Translations under genes and position numbers: made by a program
Part shown: positions 63,836-64,000 of the stretch, piece after piece
Numbering within the stretch: the stretch's first letter is position 1
How the letters are laid out: each line of letters opens with the position of its first letter
The notes under the pieces: generated by a model
Told to the model about the DNA's origin: nothing
What the model saw: the letters and a program-made list of their open reading frames with translations, nothing else
Database searches by the model: none
NCBI GenBank assembly: GCA_032717465.1
Contig: CM064713.1
Span: 757,501-821,500 of the forward strand
Direction of reading: 5' to 3'
DNA length: 64,000 bases
Source: Coenobita brevimanus
Taxonomy: Eukaryota; Arthropoda; Malacostraca; Decapoda; Coenobitidae

Positions 63836-64000
63836 ATGCAGTGGACAAAGAAGTAAGGAATAGTAGCGTTTGTTGAAGGTCGTGGCAACAGTTTATCTGC
63901 ATTAGGTGTGTGTATGTGCATGCAAAATCATCAAAGCGAGCGTAAGGAGACGTGAGACTGGTGAAGGGGAAAGTAAGATCAGCGACGGGAAACGTGAGCT

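Overview
The window looks like a piece of a repeat-saturated eukaryotic nuclear genome, most likely an arthropod and probably a decapod crustacean (crab or shrimp). The evidence is the extreme density of long (CT)n, (GA)n and (CA)n microsatellites, three unrelated families of 5'-truncated non-LTR retrotransposons, a tRNA-derived SINE, short TIR elements that begin TTAACCCCTTCAG, and degenerate TTAGG-like tracts. The species call is inference from family resemblance; no host gene anchors it. I found no convincing host protein-coding gene, rRNA or functional tRNA. Nearly all long open frames are translations of microsatellites or minisatellites (poly-LS, poly-CV, poly-HT, poly-RE), which stay open because the repeats contain no stop codons.

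Layout. 0-8 kb: microsatellites, polypyrimidine blocks and two copies of a dispersed ~140-bp element. 8.1-10.35 kb: two divergently oriented 3' ends of one LINE family, the larger carrying reverse transcriptase (RT) motifs with frameshifts. 10.4-12.3 kb: a 1.8-kb minisatellite built on CACCCTGCCTC. 13-20.5 kb: microsatellites, G-rich DNA and a 20-bp minisatellite. 21-21.5 kb and 34.0-34.5 kb: two inverted copies of a ~500-bp dispersed repeat. 22-25.3 kb: more than 3 kb of almost pure purine on the + strand. 25.3-32.5 kb: short TIR elements (TTAA type at 25.4 kb; a ~200-bp long-TIR family at 27.1 and 32.1 kb, with a third copy at 44.8 kb). 32.5-40.3 kb: polypyrimidine DNA, plus two adjacent near-perfect hairpins at 38.05-38.15 kb. 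40.4-44.9 kb: a SINE, a LINE 3' end and a tRNA-like fragment. 45.5-49.2 kb: G-rich DNA, a ~60-bp minisatellite and a 291-bp element with 31-bp TIRs. 49.3-53.2 kb: dispersed repeats and microsatellites. 53.4-60.4 kb: a chain of at least six different minisatellites interrupted by a decayed LINE with recognisable RT motifs. 60.5-62.1 kb: microsatellites. 62.1-63.7 kb: the least repetitive stretch, with CCAAT- and CRE-like motifs but no recognisable exon.

Nothing here works as an operon or pathway. The useful biology is in the mobile elements: LINE RT remnants that could once have mobilised other copies, non-autonomous TIR elements with no transposase in view, and several short dispersed families recognised only because two or more diverged copies fall in the same window.
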